Assembly: GCF_017498525.1 (NCBI RefSeq)
Contig: NZ_CP071796.1
Location: forward strand, 992,001 to 1,056,000
Length of the DNA stretch: 64,000 nucleotides
Direction of reading: 5' to 3'
Origin: Ottowia testudinis
GTDB taxonomy: Bacteria > Pseudomonadota > Gammaproteobacteria > Burkholderiales > Burkholderiaceae_C
Within the stretch, counting starts at the first letter, position 1. Each line of letters begins with the position of its first letter. The position numbers and the translations under genes are program-made. This document shows, piece by piece, positions 52,850 through 61,283 of this stretch. The notes below the pieces were generated by a model. It had not been told where the DNA came from, ran no database searches, and saw only the letters and a program-made list of their open reading frames with translations.

Positions 52850-53572
52850 CTAACTCACTGCCACGCCCAAAAGCCCGCACAACGCCCGCATGTCCGGCAC
52901 TACCGCGTGCGGGCGCCCCGCAATGGCGGGCGGCCAGTGCGCGCTCGCGCGGTTGACCCAGGCCAGCTGCATGCCGGCGGCCAAGGCGCCGGCGCCGTCA
53001 AGGAGGGCATCGTCGCCGACGTGCAGCACGGCATGTTCGGGCACGCCGGCGGCTTGCGCGGCGGCGGCGAAGATGCGGCGCTCGGGCTTGCCGACGCCGA
53101 TCTGCGTGGCGCTGACGGCGGCATGAAAGTACCGGCCGATGCCGACGCGGTGCACGTCGGCATTGCCGTTGCTGAGGGCGACCAGCGGGTAGCGCGCGCT
53201 GAGGGCGGCCAGCGCGGGCAGCGCATCGCCGAACAGCGTCACCCGCTGCCGCTCGTCGAAGAACACCTCGAACGCCGGCTCGGCCAGGGCCGGGTCGTCG
53301 CCCGCCCACGCCAGCAACTGGCGAATCGCTTCGCGGCGGATCGTGGCCAGGTCGTGCGCGTGCGCCGCGTGGTCGGTCAGCGCCTGCTGGCGCGCCCGGT
53401 GGCGGGCTTCGGGGTTGCGCGCCAGCCCGGCGGCGCGCGGTGCATGCGTGGTCAGCCAAGCGCCCAGGGCATCTTCGGCGCGCTGCAGGGTGGGCCAGAT
53501 GGGCCACAGCGTGTCGTCCAGATCGAGTGTGATGGCGCGGATGCGGGCCACGTCAAGGCCAAGGGCGGTCAT
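52850..53572 (-). CDS. HAD-superfamily hydrolase (YigB-like phosphatase)
   Basis: Cytoplasmic phosphatase of 240 residues: HAD motif I ITLDLDDTLWPI with the nucleophile Asp, motif II LVALSNGN, motif III Lys in GVGKPERRIF and motif IV HVGDDALLDG. It has the helical C1 cap (RARQQALTDHAAHAHDLATI). The YigB group dephosphorylates the riboflavin precursor in E. coli, but HAD specificity cannot be read reliably. ATG 53572 is used. It is divergent from hemH with a 52-base gap. Confidence 0.85.
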   Translation of the reverse strand: MTALGLDVARIRAITLDLDDTLWPIWPTLQRAEDALGAWLTTHAPRAAGLARNPEARHRARQQALTDHAAHAHDLATIRREAIRQLLAWAGDDPALAEPAFEVFFDERQRVTLFGDALPALAALSARYPLVALSNGNADVHRVGIGRYFHAAVSATQIGVGKPERRIFAAAAQAAGVPEHAVLHVGDDALLDGAGALAAGMQLAWVNRASAHWPPAIAGRPHAVVPDMRALCGLLGVAVS

Positions 53573-53624
53573 GGGCAAAGGATGGTGGTTCGTCGGGGCC
53601 AATTCGGGGCGGTCAGAATACCGC

Positions 53625-54716
53625 ATGCGTTTTCGACCCGAACCTGATTTCTCGCACGGCCAGCCGCCGCGCACGGGCGTCCTGCTGTGCAACCTGGGCA
53701 CGCCCGACGCGCCCACGGCAGCCGCCACACGGCGTTATCTGGCTGAATTTTTGAGCGACCCGCGCGTGGTGGAGATTCCGCCAGCGGTGTGGAAGCTGAT
53801 TCTGCACGGCGTGATCTTGCGCACCCGGCCGGCCAAGTCGGCCGCCAAATACCAGCAGATCTGGACGCCCGAGGGTTCGCCGCTGCTGGTGTGGAGCCGC
53901 AAGCAAGAGGTGATGCTGCGCGGCTACCTGGGCGAGCGCGGCCACGACGTGAGCGTGCGGCTGGCCATGCGCTACGGCAACCCGTCGATCGCCTCGCAGC
54001 TGGACGAGCTGAAACAGCGCGGCTGCACACGCATCCTGGTGGTGCCGCTGTACCCGCAGTATTCGGGCACCACCACCGCCAGCGTGATCGATGCCGTGAC
54101 CGACTGGGCGCGCACGGTGCGGCACGTGCCCGAGCTGCGCTTTGTGAATCGTTTTCACGACGACCCAGGCTACATCCGGGCGCTGACCCGCGTGGTGCAC
54201 CAGCACTGGCAGGCCCACGGCCGGCCAGACCAGCTGGTGATGAGCTTTCACGGCGTGCCCGAGCGCACGCTGACACGGGGTGATCCCTACCACTGCGAAT
54301 GCCTGAAGACCGCGCGCCTGCTGGCCGAGCGGCTGGCGCTGAAGGCGGACGAATGGACGGTGGCCTTTCAGTCGCGTTTTGGCAAGGCCAAATGGGTGGA
54401 GCCGGCCACGCAGACGGTGCTGGCGCAACTGGGCCGCGCCGGCACCGGGCGGGTGGACGTGGTGTGCCCCGGCTTCGTGGCCGACTGCCTGGAAACGCTG
54501 GAAGAGATCGCCATCGAGGGCCAAGCCGACTTCAAGGCCGCCGGTGGCCGCGAGTTCCACTACATCCCGTGCCTGAACGACAACCCAGCGTGGCTGGCGG
54601 CGCTGGCCGAGATCGTGCAGGAGCACCTGCAAGGCTGGCCCACGCGCGCGCCCGTGGATGAGCGCGACGCCGCCGCCACGCGCGAGCGGGCGCTGGCGCG
54701 GGGTGCGAGCGTCTGA
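53625..54716 (+). CDS. hemH: Ferrochelatase
   Basis: Inserts Fe2+ into protoporphyrin IX in the last step of haem synthesis. 363 residues from ATG 53625 (MRFRPEPDFSHGQPP). Motifs: LLCNLGTPDAP, RVLVVPLYPQYSGTTTAS-like region (RILVVPLYPQYSGTT), catalytic His209 in MSFHGVPERTL and the acidic metal path near CLETLEEIAIEG. This cell makes many c-type cytochromes, so haem supply matters, but no link in regulation is visible. Confidence 0.95.
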   Translation: MRFRPEPDFSHGQPPRTGVLLCNLGTPDAPTAAATRRYLAEFLSDPRVVEIPPAVWKLILHGVILRTRPAKSAAKYQQIWTPEGSPLLVWSRKQEVMLRGYLGERGHDVSVRLAMRYGNPSIASQLDELKQRGCTRILVVPLYPQYSGTTTASVIDAVTDWARTVRHVPELRFVNRFHDDPGYIRALTRVVHQHWQAHGRPDQLVMSFHGVPERTLTRGDPYHCECLKTARLLAERLALKADEWTVAFQSRFGKAKWVEPATQTVLAQLGRAGTGRVDVVCPGFVADCLETLEEIAIEGQADFKAAGGREFHYIPCLNDNPAWLAALAEIVQEHLQGWPTRAPVDERDAAATRERALARGASV

Positions 54717-54720
54717 ATTG

Positions 54721-54820
54721 CAAAAATCATAGCTGCCTACGCTTGATATGTAAGGGTTTCAGGTCGATTTCTCTTGAATCCCTTGCTGGGCTTGCGCAAG
54801 CCACTATCAAAAACAAAGTG
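54721..54820. repeat. Two degenerate family 1 copies in opposite orientation
   Basis: AAAAATCATAGCTGCCTACG then CTTGAT (54721-54755), and GGGCTTGCGCAAGCCACTAT then CAAAAAC (54785-54820). They fill the spacer between the convergent hemH and hydrolase genes. Confidence 0.6.
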
Positions 54821-54842
54821 AGCCTGATGAAGCCGCCGCGGC

Positions 54843-55742
54843 TCAGGCCGGCGCCGCCGCCAGTGGCTCCGCGCGCTCGATGAAGTCGCTGACCAGGTTC
54901 AGCTGCTCGGGCACGTTCAGCGCCGGCGCGTGGCCGCAGCCGGGCACTTCCACCCACTGCAACTGGCCGCGCGCACCAGGGCCGCGCGTGGTCATCTGCT
55001 GAGCCACGTCTTTCAGCACCAGATCGGATTCGGCGCCGCGCAGCAGCAGCACGGGGATGCGCAGCGCGTCGTAGTGGTGCCACAGCAGGTAGTCGTCGGG
55101 ATAGTGCGTGAACTGGCCGACTATGGCCGAGTCGTAATGCGGCGTCACGCGGCCGTCGGGCAGGCGGCGCGTGCTGGTTTCGGCAAGGCGCCGCCATTGT
55201 GCATCGGTGAGCAAGCCGTAGGGCTGGTAGGCGGTGCGCAAAAACGCCTCCAGCTCGGTTACGCGGGTGAACGCGGGCGGGGTGCCGGCATAGGCCTTGA
55301 TGCGCTCGATGGCGGCGGGCGCCAGCTGCGGCGCGTTGTCGTTCAGCACCAGGCTGCGGATGCGCTGTTGCAGCTCGGGTTCGAAGTAGCCCGACGCGCC
55401 CACCATGCCGATGGCGCCGCCCATCGAGGTGCCGACCCAGTGGCATTGGTCGATGCCCAGCTGCACCAGGAATTCGCGCGCCAGCCGGGCGTAGAAGGCC
55501 AGGCAGTACTCATCCTTCGGGTTGGCGGCCCACTGGCTCAGGCCGCGGCCCACGGTGTCGGGGCACAGCACACGCCAGCCGCGCGCCGACAGGTGTGCCG
55601 CCAGTTCGTCCATGTCGCGCCCGGTGCGCGCCAGGCCGTGCCAGGCGATCACGGTGCCGCGCGCGGGCGCGGCGGCGGGCTGCCAATCCATGTAATGGAT
55701 TTCGCGCCTGGCGCAGATGAGGTAACGGGATTCAACGCGCAT
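54843..55742 (-). CDS. Alpha/beta hydrolase
   Basis: Hydrolase of 299 residues with nucleophile elbow GTSMGGA, oxyanion loop AWHGLARTGRDMD and a C-terminal catalytic His in VPGCGHAPALN. No signal peptide, so it is cytoplasmic. It starts 15 bases after livM and is thus probably the last gene of the livKGFHM transcription unit. The substrate is unknown; ester or C-C bond hydrolysis are both possible in this fold. Confidence 0.85.
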   Translation of the reverse strand: MRVESRYLICARREIHYMDWQPAAAPARGTVIAWHGLARTGRDMDELAAHLSARGWRVLCPDTVGRGLSQWAANPKDEYCLAFYARLAREFLVQLGIDQCHWVGTSMGGAIGMVGASGYFEPELQQRIRSLVLNDNAPQLAPAAIERIKAYAGTPPAFTRVTELEAFLRTAYQPYGLLTDAQWRRLAETSTRRLPDGRVTPHYDSAIVGQFTHYPDDYLLWHHYDALRIPVLLLRGAESDLVLKDVAQQMTTRGPGARGQLQWVEVPGCGHAPALNVPEQLNLVSDFIERAEPLAAAPA

Positions 55743-55757
55743 GGCGGTCCTCGGGGT

Positions 55758-56828
55758 TCATGGCTTGGCAGCCGCGCGGCTGCGCAATCGCCCGACCACG
55801 CCGGTGGGAAAGTAGTACACCGACAGCACGAACAGCAGGCCCAGCCACAGCAGCCAGCGGTCGGGCGAGAGCAGGGCGGGCAGCAGCGGAATGCCGGCGG
55901 TGGCCTCGCTGCCAAGACGCAGCAAGTCCTGCAAATAGCTTTGCGCGATGAGGAACAGCACCGAGCCGATCACCGCGCCGTAGATGGTGCCCATGCCGCC
56001 GATGACCACGATCAGTAGCACGTCCATCATGATCTCGAAACTCAGCGACGTATCCGGCCCGTTGTAGCGCAGCCAGATCGCCAGCATGGCCCCCGCCGCG
56101 CAGGCAAACAGCGCCGACAGCACGCTGGACAGGGTGCGGTAGACGACCACGCGGTAGCCGATGGCCTCGGCACGGAACTCGTTCTCGCGGATGGCTTGCA
56201 GCACGCGGCCGAAGGGCGAGTTGACGATGCGCAGCAGCGCCAGCACCAGCACCACGGCCACGACGAACAGCGCGTAGTAGGTGATGATCTTGCCGTCGAT
56301 CAGCACGCCGAACACCTCGGTCTCGAACGGCTCAAAGCTGGGACTGAGCAGTTCGGGCAGCTTGAAGGTCAGGCCGTCCTCGCCGCCGGTGAAGTCCGAC
56401 AGCTGCGAGGCCAGCGTCTGGAACGCCGCCGCCACCGCCAGCGTGATCATGGCGAAGAAGATGGCGCGCACGCGCAGCGAAAACAGGCCAATCGCCAGCG
56501 ACAGCAGCAGCGACAACACCAGCGCGCCGCCAATGCCCACCGCCAGCGCGCCCCAGCTCGGGCCCATGCGCGTGCTGGCAATGGCCACGCCGTAAGCGCC
56601 GATTCCGAAGAACATGGTGTGCGCAAAGCTGACGATGCCGGTGTAGCCCAGCAGCAGATCGAAGCCCGCCACCAGCACCACGAAGATCAGCACCTTGGCC
56701 GCCACGTTGAGCGCCTTGACGCCGGGGAACAGAAAGGGCGCGAAGGCCAGCCCGAGCACGATGGCGATCAGGATGGCCGCCAGCAGCTTGCTGCGCGGCA
56801 GGTCGTGGGAAAGCAGGCGGCTCAGCAT
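55758..56828 (-). CDS. livM: Branched-chain amino acid ABC transporter permease LivM
   Basis: Permease of 356 residues with about nine to ten membrane helices and the LivM motif ENEFRAEAIGYRVVVYRTL followed by GGMGTIYGAVIG. It pairs with LivH. The actual substrate of liv-like systems varies (amino acids, amides, urea, aromatic acids), and the linked hydrolase suggests it need not be leucine. Confidence 0.93.
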   Translation of the reverse strand: MLSRLLSHDLPRSKLLAAILIAIVLGLAFAPFLFPGVKALNVAAKVLIFVVLVAGFDLLLGYTGIVSFAHTMFFGIGAYGVAIASTRMGPSWGALAVGIGGALVLSLLLSLAIGLFSLRVRAIFFAMITLAVAAAFQTLASQLSDFTGGEDGLTFKLPELLSPSFEPFETEVFGVLIDGKIITYYALFVVAVVLVLALLRIVNSPFGRVLQAIRENEFRAEAIGYRVVVYRTLSSVLSALFACAAGAMLAIWLRYNGPDTSLSFEIMMDVLLIVVIGGMGTIYGAVIGSVLFLIAQSYLQDLLRLGSEATAGIPLLPALLSPDRWLLWLGLLFVLSVYYFPTGVVGRLRSRAAAKP

Positions 56829-56854
56829 GGTGTCTTGATCAATTCAAGAAATTC

Positions 56855-56962
56855 AGGACGCAGAGGACGCAGAAGTTCCGCAGAGGACGCAAAAGGGACA
56901 GCCAAAAAATTGGGTTTCTTCTGCGTTCTCTGCGAATCCTTTGCGTCCTCTGCGTATGGCTG
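56855..56962. repeat. Inverted repeat at the livH-livM junction
   Basis: Arms of about 38 bases: ACGCAGAGGACGCAGAAG, TTCCGCAGAGGACGCAAAAG at the left and the complement of ACGCAGAGGACGCAAAGG, ATTCGCAGAGAACGCAGAAG at the right. Between them is a loop of about 25 bases that is AT-rich (ACAGCCAAAAAATTGGG). Confidence 0.9.
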
Positions 56963-56985
56963 TTTGGGCTGTTGGCATGAAGTCA

Positions 56986-57969
56986 TCACCGGTTCGCTAC
57001 GGGATACACGCCCTGCGGCCGCCACAGCAGCACGGCCACCATCAGTGCGATGTTGGAGAACAGGGCCACCTTGGGTGCCAGAAAACCGGTGTAGTTGGCC
57101 ATCAGCCCCACCAGCAGCGCACCGATCAGTGCGCCCGTGGTGCTGCCCAGCCCGCCGATGATGATGACGATGAAGATCAGGATGTTGACCTGCGCGCCCA
57201 TCTGCGGCACCACGTTTTGCTGGTACAGCCCCCACATCACGCCGCCCAGGCCCGCCAGCGCGCTGCCGACCACGAACACACCGACGAACAGGCGCCGGAT
57301 GCGGTAGCCGAGCGACTCCACCATTTCGCGGTCTTGCACGCCGGCGCGAATCAGCAGGCCGACCTTGGTGCGCGACAGCGTCCACGCCAGGGCGGCGAAC
57401 ACCACGGCGCCGACGATCACGGCCACCACGCGGTACTTTTCGACCGCGGCATCGCCGATCAGCCACGCGCCGCGCATGCCGCCCGGCAGCGGCAGCGGAA
57501 TCTGCTGCGGGCCCCAGATGACCTTGATCAGCTCCTCGCCGATGATCATCCCGCCCATGGTGATCAGGATTTGCTTCAGGTGCTGGCCGTACACGGGCCG
57601 CACGATGAAGCGCTCGAACGCCAGCCCCAGGGCGCCCGCCACCAGCATGGCGATGATCATGGCCGGAACCACGGCCACCAGGTTGCGCCAGATGTCGCCC
57701 GAACCGGTGTAGTCGCCCATCGCGCCCAGCACGCTGGTGGCTACGAAAGCACCCAGCGCGATGAACACGCCGTGGCCGAAGTTCAACACGTCCATGAGGC
57801 CGAACACCAGCGTCAGGCCCGAGGCGATGATGAAGATGATCATGCCCATGGCCAGCCCCGCCACCGTGAGCGTGAGCCAGGTGGAGCCGGAGCCGATCAG
57901 CGGCAGCGCCAACAGGGCCAGCGCGGGCACCAGCAGCAGGGGTTTGAAATCAATGTGGCGGGTGGTCAT
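56986..57969 (-). CDS. livH: Branched-chain amino acid ABC transporter permease LivH
   Basis: Permease of 327 residues with eight or so membrane helices and motifs GLTLVFGLMDVLNFGHGVFIALGA (in two pieces around residues 52-75) and GGLGSTTGALIGALLVG. The last part is typical of LivH coupling to LivG/LivF. Separated from livF and livM by repeat-filled spacers of 169 and 157 bases. Confidence 0.94.
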   Translation of the reverse strand: MTTRHIDFKPLLLVPALALLALPLIGSGSTWLTLTVAGLAMGMIIFIIASGLTLVFGLMDVLNFGHGVFIALGAFVATSVLGAMGDYTGSGDIWRNLVAVVPAMIIAMLVAGALGLAFERFIVRPVYGQHLKQILITMGGMIIGEELIKVIWGPQQIPLPLPGGMRGAWLIGDAAVEKYRVVAVIVGAVVFAALAWTLSRTKVGLLIRAGVQDREMVESLGYRIRRLFVGVFVVGSALAGLGGVMWGLYQQNVVPQMGAQVNILIFIVIIIGGLGSTTGALIGALLVGLMANYTGFLAPKVALFSNIALMVAVLLWRPQGVYPVANR

Positions 57970-57987
57970 GGGGAATCAAAACTTTTA

Positions 57988-58131
57988 TGAACGCAAAGGG
58001 CGCAGAAGTAGCGCAAAGGGCGCAAAAGAAAACCAATTCATCTTGATTGGTGACAGGCCTAACCGCCGCACGGTCTACTTCCAATACGCCTTCTGCGACT
58101 TTTGCGAATCTCTGCGCCCTTTGCGTTCAAA
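57988..58131. repeat. Inverted repeat at the livF-livH junction
   Basis: Arms GAACGCAAAGGGCGCAGAAG, TAGCGCAAAGGGCGCAAAAG and the complement of GAACGCAAAGGGCGCAGAGA, TTCGCAAAAGTCGCAGAAG, with a loop of about 58 bases, the longest of the four. Confidence 0.9.
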
Positions 58132-58138
58132 AAAGCCT

Positions 58139-58864
58139 TCATAACGCCAGCCCCAGCAACGACCGCTGTAACGCCTCGTCCTCGGCCAGCGCTGCCATGC
58201 TGCCCGCATGCACCACACGGCCGTTGTCCATCACGGCCACGGTGTCGCCCAGGCGCTTGGCGAAGCTGATGTTCTGCTCCACCAGCAGAATCGTCACATC
58301 GCTTTCCTTCAACTGCCGGAAGGCGTCGATCATGTTGTTGATGATGGCCGGTGCCAGGCCTTTGCTGGGCTCGTCGATGATGAGCAGGTCGCGCGGCTCG
58401 ACGATGGCGCGGCTGACGGCCAGCATCTGCTTTTGCCCGCCACTCAGCTTTCCAGCCGGGTGGTTCCAGAACTTCTCGACGGCCGGGAACAGCTTGAAGA
58501 TCCACTGCAGGCGCGCCTGGTCGATTTGCGCCGCCGTCTTGGCGCTGCGCGCGGCCAGCACCATGTTTTCCTTCACCGTCAGGTCGGCGAAGATGCCCAT
58601 GTTCTCGGGCACGTAGGCGATGTTCAGGCCAGCGATCTGCGGCGTGTGCTTCTTGGTGATGTCCTGGCCGTTGAACGTGATGTGGCCTTGGGATGCCTGC
58701 CACAAACCCATGATGGTGCGCAGCGTCGTCGTCTTGCCCGCGCCGTTGCGGCCCAGCAGCATCGTCAGTTGCCCGCGCGGCACCACCAGATCGACGCCGT
58801 GCAGGATGTGGTAGGCGCCGATGTGGGTGTGCACGCCGTGCAGTTCAAGCAGGTTCTGTGTCAT
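58139..58864 (-). CDS. livF: Branched-chain amino acid ABC transporter ATPase LivF
   Basis: ATPase of 241 residues: Walker A GRNGAGKTT, signature LSGGQKQML, Walker B LLIIDEPSKGLAP (LivF-type) and LLVEQN H-loop region. ATG 58864 is used because the frame upstream encodes the inverted repeat. Confidence 0.95.
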   Translation of the reverse strand: MTQNLLELHGVHTHIGAYHILHGVDLVVPRGQLTMLLGRNGAGKTTTLRTIMGLWQASQGHITFNGQDITKKHTPQIAGLNIAYVPENMGIFADLTVKENMVLAARSAKTAAQIDQARLQWIFKLFPAVEKFWNHPAGKLSGGQKQMLAVSRAIVEPRDLLIIDEPSKGLAPAIINNMIDAFRQLKESDVTILLVEQNISFAKRLGDTVAVMDNGRVVHAGSMAALAEDEALQRSLLGLAL

Positions 58865-58882
58865 GGGTGGCGCCCTTGAATA

Positions 58883-58992
58883 CCGGACGCGAAGGACGCG
58901 AAAGATTCGCGAAGGGCGCAAAAAAGACAGCCAAAATTATTTGGTTTTCCTTTTGCGTTTTTTGCGCAACTTTCGCGTCCTTCGCGTCCGGC
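58883..58992. repeat. Inverted repeat at the livG-livF junction
   Basis: Arms CCGGACGCGAAGGACGCGAA, AGATTCGCGAAGGGCGCAAA and the complement of CCGGACGCGAAGGACGCGAA, AGTTGCGCAAAAAACGC. The outer 20 bases of the arms pair perfectly. Confidence 0.92.
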
Positions 58993-59006
58993 TGTTTTAA
59001 GGCGAT

Positions 59007-59765
59007 TCATGACACCGCCTCCTCGTTCGTCACCCCCAGATACGCTTCTTGAACCACCGGCGACGCGATCACTTCAGCCGGTTCGCCATCGGCCACCAGC
59101 GATCCATTGGTCAGCACGATGATGCGGTCGGCCAGCTCCCGCACCACGTCCATCTTGTGCTCGACCAGCAGGATGATCTTGGTCTTGTCCTGCTTCAACT
59201 GGCGGATCAGGTTCAGGATGACGGGCGCCTCGTCGTGGCTCATGCCGGCGGTGGGCTCGTCGAACATGTAGACCTTGGGGTCCAGCGCCATCAAGAGGGC
59301 CACTTCCAGCTTGCGCTGATCGCCGTGCGGCAGGCTGGCCACGGTCATGTGCTGCTTGTCGGCCAACGCCACCGATTCGAGGATCTCGTGCGCGCGGCGC
59401 GTCAACTCGCGCTGATCGCTCCAGATGCTCCACAGGTTCAGGCCGTCATGCAGCCGCGCCTGCACGGCCAGGCGCACGTTCTCCAGCACGCTGAGGTTGG
59501 GGAACAGGTTGGTGAGCTGAAACGCCCGGCCCAGCCCGGCCTTGGTGCGCGCCGATGGCGGCAGGTTCGACAAATCCCGCCCATCCAACTGCACGCTGCC
59601 AGCACTGACCTTGAGCTGCCCAGAGATCAGGTTGAAGTACGTCGTCTTGCCCGCGCCATTCGGCCCCACGATGGCCGTCAGCGTGCCGGGCTCGAATGCG
59701 CACGTGACCGCATTGACGGCCACATGGCCGCCGAAGCGGATGGTGAGATCTTGTGTTTGGAGCAT
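59007..59765 (-). CDS. livG: Branched-chain amino acid ABC transporter ATPase LivG
   Basis: ATPase of 252 residues: Walker A GPNGAGKTTYFNL, LivG-type signature SLPHGDQRKLEVALL, Walker B VYMFDEPTAGMS. ATG 59765 (MLQTQDLTIRFGGH) is preferred to the upstream TTG 59777. Confidence 0.95.
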   Translation of the reverse strand: MLQTQDLTIRFGGHVAVNAVTCAFEPGTLTAIVGPNGAGKTTYFNLISGQLKVSAGSVQLDGRDLSNLPPSARTKAGLGRAFQLTNLFPNLSVLENVRLAVQARLHDGLNLWSIWSDQRELTRRAHEILESVALADKQHMTVASLPHGDQRKLEVALLMALDPKVYMFDEPTAGMSHDEAPVILNLIRQLKQDKTKIILLVEHKMDVVRELADRIIVLTNGSLVADGEPAEVIASPVVQEAYLGVTNEEAVS

Positions 59766-59777
59766 GTCAATCAACAC

Positions 59778-59880
59778 CCGGACGCGAAGGACGTCAAGGT
59801 TTCGCGAAAAACGCGAAAAAAACGGTTTTTTGGCTGTTCTTTCGCGTTCTTCGCGTACTTTTGCGCCCTTCGCGTACGGT
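59778..59880. repeat. Inverted repeat at the livK-livG junction
   Basis: Arms CCGGACGCGAAGGACGTCAA, GGTTTCGCGAAAAACGCG and the complement of CCGTACGCGAAGGGCGCAAA, AGTACGCGAAGAACGCG; loop of about 20 bases rich in A and T. Confidence 0.9.
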
Positions 59881-59895
59881 CAAGTCCGCATTCAA

Positions 59896-61083
59896 TCAGC
59901 GCTTGTTGCGGATCGGCACGTTCATCTCTTCCGGCTTGATCTCGCGCACCAGCTCCGGCACGCCCCAGGCAAAAGCCGGGTCGACCTTGATCTTGAAGTG
60001 GTACATGCTCTGCATGGCCTGGTGGTCTTCCTTGCGGAAGGTCATCTTGCCCTTGGGCGTGTCGAAGCTCATGCCTTCCATGGTCTTGATGAGCTTGTTG
60101 GCGCTGGTGTCGCCGCCGGTGGCCTTCAGGGCGGTGACGATGGCCATGGCGGCTGAGAAACCGCCGGCGGTGAAGAAGTCGGGCGGCGTCTTGTATTCCT
60201 TGTAGTGCGCGGCCACCATGGCCTCGTTCACCGGGTTCTTGGGGATGCCGAAGTAGTAGTAGGTGGCGCCTTCCATGCCCGGGAAGGCCTTGTACGAGGC
60301 CATGGCCGGCAGGATGTTGCCGCCGGTGGCGACGTCGATGCTGAAGCGCTTGCCCAGGTCCTGCGCGGCCAGGGCGCCGAAAGGTGGCGTGCCGCCGGCC
60401 CAGATGACCATCACCACCTTGCGCCCCGGCTCGCCCTTGAGCCGGTCCACCACGCGCTGGATGCCCGCGGTGAAGTCGGTGGTGTTTTGCGGCAGGTATT
60501 CCTCGTGCACGATCTTGGCGTTCTTGACCGCGTCCTTGAACGCTTTCACGCCGTCGCGGCCGAAGGCGTAGTCCTGCGCCAGGGTGACGATGGACGTGCC
60601 CGCCTTGTCCACGGCCACGGCGTTGCTGATGGCGTCCTGGCTGGAGTTGCGGCCGGTGCGGAAGATGTATTTGTTCCACTTGTCGCCGGTGATGGAGTCG
60701 GCCACGGCCGGCTCGACCAGCAGGATCTTCTTGTATTCCTCCGCCACGGGCAGCATGGCCAGCGCGACACCGGACGACGTGGGGCCGACGGCTAGATCCA
60801 CCTTGTCGTCGGAATAAGCGGTGGCCAGCAGGCTTTTGCCCAGATCGGGCTTGCCCTGGTCGTCCTTCTCGATCACGGTGATCTTCTTGCCACCCACGGC
60901 CATGGTGCCGCCGGTGGCGTATTGCAGGCCCATCATCAGACCGGCCTGCGTCTGCTTGCCATAGGCCTCCAGCGGGCCGGTCTTGCTGTAGACGTGGGCG
61001 ATCTTGATGTCGCTTTGCGCGAATGCGGGCGCGCTGGCGGCAGCGGCCAGGGCAGCGAGGGCGACGAGGGTGCGGCGTTGCAT
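59896..61083 (-). CDS. livK: Periplasmic substrate-binding protein, LivK/Leu-binding family
   Basis: Receptor of 395 residues. Signal peptide QRRTLVALAALAAAASAPAFAQ, then the two-lobed periplasmic-binding fold (IKIAHVYSKTGPLEAYGKQ, GPTSSGVALAMLPVAEEYKK). It is the first gene of the operon. The region 61084-61283 upstream is AT-rich and should hold the promoter; TTTGACCG with a poorly matching -10 is the best I can see. The family binds amino acids, amides and aromatic acids, and specificity is not evident here. Confidence 0.92.
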   Translation of the reverse strand: MQRRTLVALAALAAAASAPAFAQSDIKIAHVYSKTGPLEAYGKQTQAGLMMGLQYATGGTMAVGGKKITVIEKDDQGKPDLGKSLLATAYSDDKVDLAVGPTSSGVALAMLPVAEEYKKILLVEPAVADSITGDKWNKYIFRTGRNSSQDAISNAVAVDKAGTSIVTLAQDYAFGRDGVKAFKDAVKNAKIVHEEYLPQNTTDFTAGIQRVVDRLKGEPGRKVVMVIWAGGTPPFGALAAQDLGKRFSIDVATGGNILPAMASYKAFPGMEGATYYYFGIPKNPVNEAMVAAHYKEYKTPPDFFTAGGFSAAMAIVTALKATGGDTSANKLIKTMEGMSFDTPKGKMTFRKEDHQAMQSMYHFKIKVDPAFAWGVPELVREIKPEEMNVPIRNKR

Positions 61084-61283
61084 GGGGCGGGTCTCCTGAT
61101 ATACGAATGGGGCTGAAGGCCTTACTGCATAGAGCGTGCCAGAGCGTAAGTGATTGATTTATTTGCCGACGCCAGTTTGTCTATCCACATTTGTCTGAAA
61201 TACGGTCAAATAATTCGTCTAAAAATCATTCATTTGACTGTTGAGTGAGCAGGGTTTTCCTTTAGTCCACCGCGCAGCGCTGA

